From an uncultured Pseudomonadales bacterium (GTDB taxonomy: Bacteria; Pseudomonadota; Gammaproteobacteria; Pseudomonadales; Cellvibrionaceae): DNA of 10,544 nucleotides. Below are positions 1-6,346 of the stretch, piece by piece. The notes below the pieces were generated by a model. It did no database searches and had not been told where the DNA came from. It saw only the letters and a list, made by a program, of their open reading frames with translations. The stretch is from contig CALIUX010000098.1 in NCBI GenBank assembly GCA_938048505.1, positions 1 through 10,544 of the forward strand, written 5' to 3'. The translations under genes were made by a program, and so were the position numbers. The first letter of the stretch is position 1. Each line of letters begins with the position of its first letter.

Positions 1-1295
1 TGGGGTAATGCAGGATCTTCACAACCCGCTTTTTGAATCGCCTCCGGAAACTTAGCCGGATGCGCCGTCGCCAAGCAAACCATCGGTACAGAATGATCAC
101 GCCGCGTCTTACGAGCCGCCTCTAAACCAATAGCCGTATGAGGATCAAGTAGGTACTCTGTGCTTTCAAAGACCTCAGAAATAACACTGAGAACTTCCTC
201 ATCACCGAGCCTATAACTACTAAACAACTCACGCGCACGCTTAAGCGGTGCATCTGCTAATGTCATATTGCCAGACTTAAAGTCTTGCATCAGCCCATCA
301 ATCGCCGCACCATCACGATCATATAAGTCGAATAGCATACGTTCAAAATTACTTGAGACCATGATATCCATGCTAGGTGACAATGAATGCTGCAACGCTT
401 GCTTAGAGTGATCATTTTCACTAATACAGCGATGCAAAATATCATTCTGATTGGTTGCAATCACCAACTGATCAATCGGCAAGCCCATTTTGCTCGCCAA
501 ATAACCCGCAAAGATATCTCCAAAATTACCCGTCGGCACAGAGAATGAAATGGGGCGAGCCGGTGAGCCTAAAGCAAGACCAGCATAAAAATAATATACG
601 ATCTGCGCCATGATTCTGGCCCAGTTAATGGAGTTCACCGCAACAAGCTGTCGGCCATCGGGCAAAAACGACTGGTCAGCAAAGCTTGCCTTGACCATAT
701 TCTGACAATCATCAAAGTTACCTTCTAGAGCAATGTTGTGCACATTGTCCTCTAGAACGGTCGTCATTTGGCGGCGCTGCACATCCGATACGCGCTTATG
801 TGGATGCAAAATGAAAATATCCACATGCTTACAGGAGCGACACCCTTCAATTGCAGCTGAACCAGTATCACCTGATGTTGCTCCCATAATGACGACTTTT
901 TGCTGACGCTTCTCAAGTATATGGTCTAGCAGATTACCCAAGAACTGTAATGCAAAATCCTTAAACGCCAAAGTAGGCCCTTGGAACAACTCAAGAATCC
1001 ATTCGTTGTGCCCTGTTTGCACAAGCGGCGCAATAGCACTATGACGGAATGTTGCATACGACCGATCAATAATGTCTTTTAAATCATGGTCACTCACCGC
1101 ACCATCAACAAAAGGAGCCATTATCTTAAATGCCAGCTCGTTGTAAGGCAGGCCACGCATAGCCGCAATTTCTTCAGTGCTAAACTGAGGAATTGTTTCA
1201 GGTACATATAGGCCGCCATCCGTTGCCAAACCCGTCAGAACAACTTCTTCAAAACCTAACGCAGGCGCCTTGCCTCGCGTACTAATAAATTTCAC
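1..1295 (-). CDS. thrC: Threonine synthase, C-terminal end cut by the window edge
   Basis: Threonine synthase is the PLP enzyme that converts O-phosphohomoserine to L-threonine and phosphate in the cytoplasm, the last step of threonine synthesis. I translated 431 codons with no frame break. The protein opens VKFISTRGKAPALGF. It has the PLP-lysine motif TLAFKDFA (Lys about residue 112) and the PLP-phosphate loop GATSGDTGSAA (about 138-148). It continues through MTTVLEDNVHNIALEG and reaches TAHPAKFPEAI near the C-terminus. Only a few tens of residues should be missing beyond position 1. The start is GTG at 1293-1295, chosen because GAGG at 1303-1306 lies 7 bases upstream and the N-terminus matches the family start MKFISTRG. 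It lies 61 bp downstream of hom with no terminator between, so the two are probably cotranscribed. Confidence 0.96.
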   Translation of the reverse strand, partial: MKFISTRGKAPALGFEEVVLTGLATDGGLYVPETIPQFSTEEIAAMRGLPYNELAFKIMAPFVDGAVSDHDLKDIIDRSYATFRHSAIAPLVQTGHNEWILELFQGPTLAFKDFALQFLGNLLDHILEKRQQKVVIMGATSGDTGSAAIEGCRSCKHVDIFILHPHKRVSDVQRRQMTTVLEDNVHNIALEGNFDDCQNMVKASFADQSFLPDGRQLVAVNSINWARIMAQIVYYFYAGLALGSPARPISFSVPTGNFGDIFAGYLASKMGLPIDQLVIATNQNDILHRCISENDHSKQALQHSLSPSMDIMVSSNFERMLFDLYDRDGAAIDGLMQDFKSGNMTLADAPLKRARELFSSYRLGDEEVLSVISEVFESTEYLLDPHTAIGLEAARKTRRDHSVPMVCLATAHPAKFPEAIQKAGCEDPALP

Positions 1296-1356
1296 AATGC
1301 CACCTCTATTCATTCATGCATTAATTAACACACAAACCACTGTATTAATAAATGGA

Positions 1357-2661
1357 TCAATCTAACGATTCAACACGGATGCGCACAACGGCGCCAACAA
1401 CTGCCTCAAGAGCCTGAATATCACCAATAGCCGAATCCATCGCCTGCTCTTTAACAATATTAGTTAAAACAATAATCGGCACAGCCTCTTGACCGGCAGC
1501 AGGCTCTTTTTGAATAAGCGCCTCTATACTGATACCACGATCACTCAATATTTGAGTCACTTTGGATAAAACACCTGGCTTATCGAGAGCTGACAACCTC
1601 AAGTAATAACTGGTTTGAATCTCACTAATAGGCAAAATATCACGATCAGTCAGACTACTCGGTATAGCGCCCAAAGAAGGAACTCGATTCTCCGCCTTAG
1701 CCGATGCCATTCGCGCAAGATCAACCACATCCGAAATAACAGCTGAGGCCGTCGGCTCACTGCCTGCACCAGGACCATAGTAAAGCGTTGCCCCAACGGC
1801 ATCACCCTTAACAAGTACCGCATTGGAAACGCCATCAACATTTGCGATTAAACGCTTTTCAGGGATAAAGGTAGGGTGCACACGTAACTCCACGCCATTA
1901 TCATGTCGGCGTGCAATGCCTAAATGTTTAATACGGTAGCCAAGCTCATTTGCATACTCAACATCTTGGGGAGCAATATGTGCAATGCCCTCGCAATACG
2001 CCTTATCAAACTGCAACGGCATACCGAATGCCAGTGATGCCAAGATCACAAGCTTATGCGCCGCATCAATACCTTCAACATCAAAAGTTGGGTCCGCCTC
2101 AGCATAGCCCAGCGCTTGCGCTTCGGCCAAAACATCTTCAAATGAACGTCCCTTGTCACGCATTTCGGTCAGAATGAAATTGCCCGTACCATTTATAATG
2201 CCTGCAAGCCACTCCACCTTATTTGCAGCAAGACCCTCACGCAAAGCGCGGATAATAGGGATGCCTCCGGCAACAGCGGCCTCATAAGCAACCGCAACAC
2301 CTTTAGCATTTGCTGCAGCAAAGATCTCATTACCAAACTCGGCAATTAGGGCCTTGTTAGCCGTAACGACATGCTTGCCATTTTCAATTGCCTTCATGAC
2401 AACATCTTTAGCAATCGTCGTACCGCCAATCAGCTCAACAACAATCTCAATTTCGGGATTACTGACAACACCAAAGATATCTCTCGACACCTGTGTATTA
2501 GATGTATCACAGGCAGGATTATCACGACGGGCTCCAACCTGTGTAATTTCAATATTGCAGCCTGCACGCGCATTAATTTCCGCTTGATTTCGCGAAATCA
2601 CATTAAATGTGCCGCTACCTACGGTGCCTAGACCACAAATACCTATTTTTACGGTTTTCAA
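1357..2661 (-). CDS. hom: Homoserine dehydrogenase with C-terminal ACT domain
   Basis: This enzyme reduces aspartate-4-semialdehyde to homoserine with NAD(P)H, the branch point to threonine and methionine. It is the monofunctional type, without an aspartokinase domain. Counting from the TTG start (434 residues), the Rossmann loop GLGTVG is at about 10-15 and TANKALI at about 100-106. The catalytic region AEADPTFDVEGIDAAHKL is at about 187-204, with its Lys at about 203. A C-terminal ACT domain (about 350-428, SYYLRLSALDKPGVLSKV) is the usual site of threonine feedback. The frame is open 4 codons further, to ATG at 2671-2673. I prefer TTG at 2659-2661 because GAGG (2668-2671) is 6 bases upstream, overlaps that ATG, and gives the family-like start MKTVKIGICG. 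The gene has its own promoter and is followed by thrC. Confidence 0.95.
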   Translation of the reverse strand: MKTVKIGICGLGTVGSGTFNVISRNQAEINARAGCNIEITQVGARRDNPACDTSNTQVSRDIFGVVSNPEIEIVVELIGGTTIAKDVVMKAIENGKHVVTANKALIAEFGNEIFAAANAKGVAVAYEAAVAGGIPIIRALREGLAANKVEWLAGIINGTGNFILTEMRDKGRSFEDVLAEAQALGYAEADPTFDVEGIDAAHKLVILASLAFGMPLQFDKAYCEGIAHIAPQDVEYANELGYRIKHLGIARRHDNGVELRVHPTFIPEKRLIANVDGVSNAVLVKGDAVGATLYYGPGAGSEPTASAVISDVVDLARMASAKAENRVPSLGAIPSSLTDRDILPISEIQTSYYLRLSALDKPGVLSKVTQILSDRGISIEALIQKEPAAGQEAVPIIVLTNIVKEQAMDSAIGDIQALEAVVGAVVRIRVESLD

Positions 2662-2667
2662 AACCCA

Positions 2668-2671
2668 CCTC
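2668..2671 (-). promoter_or_regulatory. Shine-Dalgarno of hom, decides the TTG start
   Basis: On the minus strand GAGG, continuing into TGG, lies 6 bases before TTG (2659-2661). The alternative ATG at 2671-2673 has only A/T-rich sequence upstream and would place this ribosome site inside the coding region. Confidence 0.65.
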
Positions 2672-2685
2672 ATGATGACTATTTT

Positions 2686-2720
2686 AGTTTTTAAGCGATG
2701 TTTTAGCAGTTTTTAAGCGA
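2686..2720 (-). repeat. Direct repeat in the hom leader, 13 bp, period 22
   Basis: The minus strand carries TCGCTTAAAAACT twice, at 2708-2720 and 2686-2698. The copies are identical and their starts are 22 bp apart, about two helical turns. They lie between the predicted hom promoter and the hom ribosome site. They could be paired protein sites or chance in A/T-rich DNA. Confidence 0.6.
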
Positions 2721-2765
2721 CGATCACCACAATTAATGGCAAAAAACATCACAAAAAGGGTCGCT

Positions 2766-2794
2766 ACGATACTGGTAGGCATTAGGCGTGTCAA
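2766..2794 (-). promoter_or_regulatory. Sigma70 promoter of hom-thrC
   Basis: The minus strand reads TTGACA (2789-2794, perfect -35), a 17-bp spacer, then TATCGT (2766-2771, 4 of 6 matches to the -10). It sits just downstream of the dsbC terminator. It predicts a transcript start near 2759 and a leader of about 100 nt before hom. The assignment is by consensus only. Confidence 0.6.
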
Positions 2795-2840
2795 CATATC
2801 CAAAAATCACACTAAGAAAAAACCTGCACCGTAAAAATGC

Positions 2841-2871
2841 AAAAACCCCACTGCATAACAGTAGGGTTTTT
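2841..2871 (-). terminator. Rho-independent terminator downstream of dsbC
   Basis: The arms AAAAACCC (2841-2848) and GGGTTTTT (2864-2871), plus the inner arms ACTG (2850-2853) and CAGT (2859-2862), close a 5-base loop. The one mismatched pair (2849/2863) becomes a G-U wobble in the minus-strand RNA. That gives a 13-bp stem ending in five Us. This favours the dsbC direction, although the hairpin could also work weakly the other way. Confidence 0.85.
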
Positions 2872-2898
2872 CAAAGTGGCTAAAAAGCGTATTAGGGC

Positions 2899-3666
2899 TT
2901 ATTTAAGGCCTAGGCGACCTGCTAATGCATCCGGCTCAAGAAAGCCTGCAATCAACTCACCGTCTTCAAGAACAAGAGCCGGCGTGCCTGACAAGCCAAT
3001 CTCACGACCCAAGTTATATTGCGAATCGATAGGGTTGTTGTCACAAACATTGGTTGTGATTTCTTGACGGTTTTTCAGTTTAGTCAAAGCCGTTAAACGA
3101 TCATCTGCACACCAAGCTGAAGCAATTTTATTGTAAGAACCACTTCCTATACCTGCGCGAGGATAACCAAGATACGCAACCTCAATGCCCATCTCATTCA
3201 TTTTATCCATATTGTGATGAAGCTTTTGGCAGTAATAGCAATCTACATCAGTAAAAACATACATGCGCGCTTTTTTCTCGCCTTTAGCGGGGAAAATCAC
3301 CATGTCTTTATCTTTAACCGAGGCAACAGCTTTAGCTCTATCGCCGTTGCGCGCCTCTTCAGTGACATTACTGATTTTGTTTGGCTGTACGCGGAATAAA
3401 TCACCGACAATAAAGTTTTTACCGTCTGCAGTACTATATATATTTGAAGAAGGGCCTACACTGACCTTGTAGATGCCTGGCACTTCTGTTTGCTCAATAT
3501 CGCTGATAACAATACCCGGCTTAGCTTGTTGCCACGCAGCACTGATTGCTGTTCTTACCTTGTCGATACTTTCAGCTTTTTCAGCAGCCAGGACCGATGC
3601 ACTACACGATGCCGCAATGGCAAGCGCTGCAATGCGCGAAAATAAAACCGAAACATGTTTTTTCAT
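2899..3666 (-). CDS. dsbC: Periplasmic thiol:disulfide interchange protein DsbC
   Basis: DsbC is a V-shaped homodimeric periplasmic isomerase that reshuffles wrong disulfides and is kept reduced by DsbD. From ATG at 3664-3666 the protein has 255 residues. It begins with a signal peptide (MKKHVSVLFSRIAALAIAAS..., probable cleavage after SVLA or SVLAA). An N-terminal dimerisation domain follows, then a thioredoxin-fold domain. That domain has active site CYYC at about 143-146, a second Cys pair at about 186 and 208, and the cis-Pro motif SGTP at about 226-229. The frame extends to GTG at 3676-3678, adding 4 residues. I prefer the ATG because MKK is a typical signal-peptide start and GAG lies 7 bases upstream, but the evidence is modest. 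The CxxC dipeptide is Tyr-Tyr, not the Gly-Tyr of E. coli DsbC. It is flanked by its own promoter and terminator. Confidence 0.94.
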   Translation of the reverse strand: MKKHVSVLFSRIAALAIAASCSASVLAAEKAESIDKVRTAISAAWQQAKPGIVISDIEQTEVPGIYKVSVGPSSNIYSTADGKNFIVGDLFRVQPNKISNVTEEARNGDRAKAVASVKDKDMVIFPAKGEKKARMYVFTDVDCYYCQKLHHNMDKMNEMGIEVAYLGYPRAGIGSGSYNKIASAWCADDRLTALTKLKNRQEITTNVCDNNPIDSQYNLGREIGLSGTPALVLEDGELIAGFLEPDALAGRLGLK

Positions 3667-3733
3667 AAAGTTACTCACAACAGAATTTTTAGCCTTAACG
3701 CAATTGCGCCAACTGGATTAACTAATTTCATCG

Positions 3734-3748
3734 GTTTATGGCATAAAC
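3734..3748. promoter_or_regulatory. 15-bp perfect palindrome in the dsbC leader, possible operator
   Basis: GTTTATG-G-CATAAAC has two perfect 7-bp half sites around one central base. A wider arm pair, GGTTTA (3733-3738) and TAAACC (3753-3758), overlaps it. It lies about 40-55 bp downstream of the predicted dsbC transcript start. A one-base loop cannot form an RNA hairpin, so a dimeric protein site is the better reading, if it has any function. Confidence 0.35.
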
Positions 3749-3795
3749 GTCTTAAACCAATTTTATTGCTCTACAGAATTGCTTTTCATTGAAGC

Positions 3796-3825
3796 TTTAT
3801 ATTGCGCCAGCTCCCAATTTATCAA
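3796..3825 (-). promoter_or_regulatory. Sigma70 promoter of dsbC
   Basis: The minus strand reads TTGATA (3820-3825, 5 of 6), an 18-bp spacer, then TATAAA (3796-3801, 5 of 6). The predicted start is near 3789, giving a leader of about 120 nt before dsbC. It is the best match to consensus that I found in the gap between dsbC and rplS. Confidence 0.5.
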
Positions 3826-3857
3826 CATCTAAACGCTTAATACTGCACATTCATACA

Positions 3858-3877
3858 TTTAAGCAAGTTCAAGCAAG
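3858..3877. repeat. Two tandem decamers, TTTAAGCAAG and TTCAAGCAAG
   Basis: Two adjacent 10-bp units differ at one base (3858-3867 and 3868-3877). They lie upstream of the predicted dsbC -35. The helical-turn period would suit adjacent protein contacts, but two copies are weak evidence. Confidence 0.35.
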
Positions 3878-4030
3878 ACAATCTACCAACTAGTAGGCAG
3901 ATAAGCTTGGCGTCAATTAAGAATAATGCATTATCAATGAAAAAGACAATATTACATCTATTTGTCGAGGCAGAGCTGCACCCAACCTGATCACGCTAGG
4001 TCTTGCTAAGAATGACAAGCCATACAAAGC

Positions 4031-4048
4031 ATGGTTCATGAAAACCAT
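4031..4048. repeat. Small inverted repeat ATGGTT / AACCAT
   Basis: Perfect 6-bp arms (4031-4036, 4043-4048) flank a 6-base loop. It lies just downstream of two weaker arm pairs (ACCT/AGGT at 3985-4001 and CTTG/CAAG at 4002-4019) and just before the terminator at 4071. It could be part of an RNA leader or tail, or chance. Confidence 0.35.
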
Positions 4049-4070
4049 AAATTAATAAAACTAAAAACAA

Positions 4071-4095
4071 AAAAAGCGGCATTAAGCCGCTTTTT
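4071..4095 (-). terminator. Rho-independent terminator of the rpsP-rimM-trmD-rplS operon
   Basis: A perfect 10-bp stem, AAAAAGCGGC (4071-4080) with GCCGCTTTTT (4086-4095), closes a 5-base loop. In the minus direction it is followed by a T run extended to seven bases. It begins 18 bp after the rplS stop. It also has five Ts in the plus direction, so it could act both ways. Confidence 0.9.
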
Positions 4096-4113
4096 GATGA
4101 TAGGTTCGCTAGT

Positions 4114-4473
4114 TTATTTAGCCAACTTCTCTTTAATACGAGCCGCCTTACCTGTTAATTCACGCAAGTAGTAAAGCTTAGCCTGTCTAACGTCACCACG
4201 ACGCTTAACATGAATTTCTTCAACCTGACGACTATGGGTTTGAAATGTTCGCTCAACACCAATGCCATGAGACATTTTACGCACAGTAAAAGCTGAGTTA
4301 AGGCCGCGGTTACGCTTACCAATAACAACACCTTCGTAAGCCTGCAAGCGCGAACGCTCACCTTCAACAACTCGAACCTGAACAACAACGGTATCACCTG
4401 GCGCAAATTCAGGGACATCTTTTTTGAGCTGCTCGTTTTCCAGCTCCTGGATGATTTTGTTCTTAGAACTCAT
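4114..4473 (-). CDS. rplS: 50S ribosomal protein L19
   Basis: L19 sits at the 30S-50S interface and takes part in an intersubunit bridge. The 119-residue product fits the family length (115 in E. coli). It shows the usual signatures: [25 protein letters not shown] (about 24-48, split between the two strands of the barrel), [24 protein letters not shown] (about 62-77), and the C-terminal [18 protein letters not shown]. The ATG start has GGGAG 6 bases upstream. It is the last gene of the S16 operon, 82 bp after trmD, and ends before a strong terminator. A short TAGCT-GAGA-AGCTA hairpin lies at 4500-4513 in the trmD-rplS spacer. It might affect L19 output, but I know of no proof. Confidence 0.98.
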   Translation of the reverse strand: MSSKNKIIQELENEQLKKDVPEFAPGDTVVVQVRVVEGERSRLQAYEGVVIGKRNRGLNSAFTVRKMSHGIGVERTFQTHSRQVEEIHVKRRGDVRQAKLYYLRELTGKAARIKEKLAK

Positions 4474-4555
4474 GGCATGCTCCCACTAATAAGTATATGT
4501 AGCTTCTCAGCTAGTCGTAAAATCTGAACAATCGCTCGTTATCAGCCATTGCTTG

Positions 4556-5299
4556 TTAATCTATTTTTAAGCCTCTGCGATACTCATCGAGTAACGCCTG
4601 CTCGGCTTGATTTAAATTTGTATCTTGCAGCAAGTCGGGCCTTCGCGCCTGCGTTCTCCCCAAAGACTGCTGCAAGCGCCACTGGGCAATGCGGTTATGG
4701 TCACCTGATAACAATACTTCTGGCACCACTTGTCCGTCAAAAACATCAGGCCGCGTATAATGCGGGCAGTCTAACAAGCCATGCTCAAAAGAGTCTTGAG
4801 TCGCAGATGTTGCGTCACCCAATACGCCCGGCTGCAAGCGCATAATCGCATCCAGCAGCACCATAGCCGGCAGCTCACCGCCACTTAAAACATAATCACC
4901 AATCGATAATTCTTGATCGACACACGCCTCAATAAAGCGCTCATCAACCCCCTCATAACGACCCGCAATTAAAATCAGGTTTCCCTGCTGGCTTAGCTGC
5001 TTTACCCCACCTTGGGACAAAGTCTGCCCTTGCGGCGATAAGTAAATTACCGTTGCAAGCTGATCTTGCCACTCTTTAGCGGCGCCGACTGCTGCAATGA
5101 GCGGCTCAGCCATCATTACCATGCCTGGGCCACCACCATAAGGGCGATCATCTACCGTTCTATGTTTGTCATGTGTAAAATCACGAGGATTAAACAAACG
5201 CACATCAACGGCACCACTCTTAACAGCTTTACGCGTCACACCATATTCAGTGATTGCCGCAAACATTTCAGGGAAGAGCGTGACAACGGCTACTTTCAT
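4556..5299 (-). CDS. trmD: tRNA (guanine-37-N1)-methyltransferase TrmD
   Basis: TrmD methylates G37 next to the anticodon of tRNAs reading CNN and some other codons, using S-adenosylmethionine, and so prevents +1 frameshifting. The 247-residue protein is a SPOUT enzyme with a trefoil knot. It opens [13 protein letters not shown]. It has [17 protein letters not shown] (about 46-62), the AdoMet/knot segments YLSPQGQTL (86-94), [12 protein letters not shown] (113-124) and [16 protein letters not shown] (131-146). R154 and D169 fall at the same numbers as the catalytic residues of E. coli TrmD, and [10 protein letters not shown] follows. All key residues are present. The start has CAGG 7 bases upstream. 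It lies 37 bp after rimM in the operon. Confidence 0.98.
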   Translation of the reverse strand: MKVAVVTLFPEMFAAITEYGVTRKAVKSGAVDVRLFNPRDFTHDKHRTVDDRPYGGGPGMVMMAEPLIAAVGAAKEWQDQLATVIYLSPQGQTLSQGGVKQLSQQGNLILIAGRYEGVDERFIEACVDQELSIGDYVLSGGELPAMVLLDAIMRLQPGVLGDATSATQDSFEHGLLDCPHYTRPDVFDGQVVPEVLLSGDHNRIAQWRLQQSLGRTQARRPDLLQDTNLNQAEQALLDEYRRGLKID

Positions 5300-5336
5300 A
5301 ATAAAACCTGCAAATAGCCTTCAAAACCCTTATGGA

Positions 5337-5888
5337 TTAAAAATCCGGATCCCAATCAACTTCAATAAAGCCTTTATCAGGCTGAATACTCAAAACAAAT
5401 TGACCAGGCAAGTACGGCACAAGCCGCTCTCGATCATCAATACTATCGGCGCACGGCTTAACCACTAGCACATCATTAGCGCCCGTTTCTAACAACCCTT
5501 TTACTTCACCCAAAAGCACTGGATCTGAGTTGTTTTGGTCTGCCAACGATTCACCCGGCACAACATGAACTTTTAAACCGATCAGTTCATGCCAGTAAAA
5601 ATCGTCTTGATTTAAATCTGGCAATAGCGATTTATTCACCTCAATCACCGCTTTACCTAAAGCAAGCGCCTGATCTCGGTCATCATAATCTTTTATATGA
5701 ACAACCAAACCTTGAGGCCGCAGGGCAAAGTCATCAACAACAACTTCTTTAAGGCCATGCGGGGTTTTGAGAAACCAAGGCTGGTAATCAACAATATTTT
5801 TTTCTGGTTCAGTGCTGGACCGGACTTTCACCCAGCCTTTAACACCAAAAACGCCAGCCAACTGGCCGACGGCAATACGATCTGACAT
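5337..5888 (-). CDS. rimM: Ribosome maturation factor RimM
   Basis: RimM binds S19 and the 16S rRNA head and helps the 30S 3' domain mature. The 183-residue length is standard for the family. The N-terminal RimM barrel begins IAVGQLAGVFGVKGWVKVRS (about 5-24). The linker motif DFYWHELIGL (about 96-105) leads to a PRC-barrel domain with GLLETGANDVLVV (131-143) and LVPYLPGQFV (156-165). A polar stretch near 111-123 (PGESLADQNNSDP) looks like a small loop insertion in the PRC barrel, which is common in this family. It starts only 19 bp after the rpsP stop with a weak ribosome site (GAG), so translational coupling to rpsP is likely. Confidence 0.97.
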   Translation of the reverse strand: MSDRIAVGQLAGVFGVKGWVKVRSSTEPEKNIVDYQPWFLKTPHGLKEVVVDDFALRPQGLVVHIKDYDDRDQALALGKAVIEVNKSLLPDLNQDDFYWHELIGLKVHVVPGESLADQNNSDPVLLGEVKGLLETGANDVLVVKPCADSIDDRERLVPYLPGQFVLSIQPDKGFIEVDWDPDF

Positions 5889-5907
5889 AGCGTATGCTCA
5901 GTCGTAA

Positions 5908-6165
5908 TTAGGCAGCGGCTGCTTCTTGCTTGTTATCTTTAAGCAATTTGCTAACACGGTCAGACAATTGTGCGCCGTGACTTACCCAGTGCTCAATACG
6001 CTCAAGATCAATACGAAGGCTTTCTTCTTGACCGCGAGCAAGTGGGTTAAAAAAGCCAACACGCTCAATGTAGCGGCCATTACGGGCACTGCGGCTGTCA
6101 GTCACTGTCAAATGATAAAAAGGGCGTTTTTTTGAACCGCCACGCGCTAAACGAATGGTTACCAT
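5908..6165 (-). CDS. rpsP: 30S ribosomal protein S16
   Basis: S16 binds the 5' and central domains of 16S rRNA early in 30S assembly. The product of 85 residues (82 in E. coli) begins [20 protein letters not shown]. It also has [21 protein letters not shown] (about 21-41, split by the central loop) and ends in an Ala-rich tail. The frame is open upstream to a TTG at 6178-6180. I reject that start because GGAAGA (6173-6178) is a well-placed ribosome site for the ATG at 6163-6165 and MVTIR is the universal S16 N-terminus. It is the first gene of the S16-RimM-TrmD-L19 operon, with a promoter about 110-135 bp upstream. Confidence 0.98.
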   Translation of the reverse strand: MVTIRLARGGSKKRPFYHLTVTDSRSARNGRYIERVGFFNPLARGQEESLRIDLERIEHWVSHGAQLSDRVSKLLKDNKQEAAAA

Positions 6166-6172
6166 GTATGTA

Positions 6173-6178
6173 TCTTCC
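6173..6178 (-). promoter_or_regulatory. Shine-Dalgarno of rpsP, decides its ATG start
   Basis: GGAAGA on the minus strand lies 7 bases before the ATG at 6163-6165. It overlaps the alternative upstream TTG, which would otherwise add five residues not seen in the S16 family. Confidence 0.75.
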
Positions 6179-6273
6179 AAGTTAATGGGTTAAATCAAGG
6201 TGCGAGCTAGTACGCACTTAAGCTAAGGGCTGACTACAGTCCATAGACGCACTCGTCCCACGAAAGGCGGCGC

Positions 6274-6302
6274 ATTTTACTGAAAAGAGTTGGCTGTGTA
6301 TA
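6274..6302 (-). promoter_or_regulatory. Promoter of the rpsP operon with GC-rich discriminator
   Basis: The minus strand reads TATACA (6297-6302, 4 of 6 for -35), a 17-bp spacer, then TAAAAT (6274-6279, 5 of 6 for -10). It is followed directly by GCGCCGCC (6266-6273). A G/C-rich stretch between the -10 and the start is typical of stringently controlled ribosomal promoters, so ppGpp/DksA repression is a reasonable inference. The predicted leader is about 100 nt. Confidence 0.55.
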
Positions 6303-6346
6303 GCGTTTGATCAATTAATTTTATCTTTTTGCGCAAATAATGCTCA

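Larger units (their letters stand above)
3667..4113. other. Gene-less gap between rplS and dsbC
   Basis: No recognisable gene is present in either direction. The stretch holds the dsbC promoter and leader (to about 3825), a decamer direct repeat (3858-3877), and three short inverted repeats: 3985-4001, 4002-4019 and 4031-4048. The L19-operon terminator is at 4071-4095. The longest start-bearing reading I noticed is a 17-codon plus-strand ORF at about 3936-3989, which has no family resemblance. An open plus-strand frame without a start ends near 4053 and could be noise or a decayed gene end. In Pseudomonas-type genomes xerD commonly lies upstream of dsbC; nothing XerD-like is visible here. Confidence 0.7.

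Noticed and set aside
2684..2749. 21-codon ORF in the hom leader (starts MFFAINCGDRR), possible Thr attenuator peptide
   Set aside because: It has only two Thr and one Ile codon, none clustered. No ribosome site precedes its ATG and no terminator hairpin lies between it and hom.
3580..3666. Cys in the DsbC signal peptide (AIAASC) as a lipoprotein lipobox
   Set aside because: The -3 position is Ala instead of Leu, and a normal signal peptidase I site (SVLA/A) follows. DsbC is a soluble periplasmic protein.
3936..3989. 17-codon plus-strand ORF starting MKKTILHLF in the dsbC-rplS gap
   Set aside because: It is very short, lacks a ribosome site and resembles no family. An MKK start alone is not enough.
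3970..4053. Open plus-strand frame ending DKPYKAWFMKTIN, possible pseudogene remnant
   Set aside because: It has no start codon and about 40 codons without a recognisable domain. Open frames of this length are common by chance.
6166..6346. Terminator between ffh and rpsP
   Set aside because: The only palindrome near the ffh stop is TTGATCAA, with no G/C stem and no T run in the right place.
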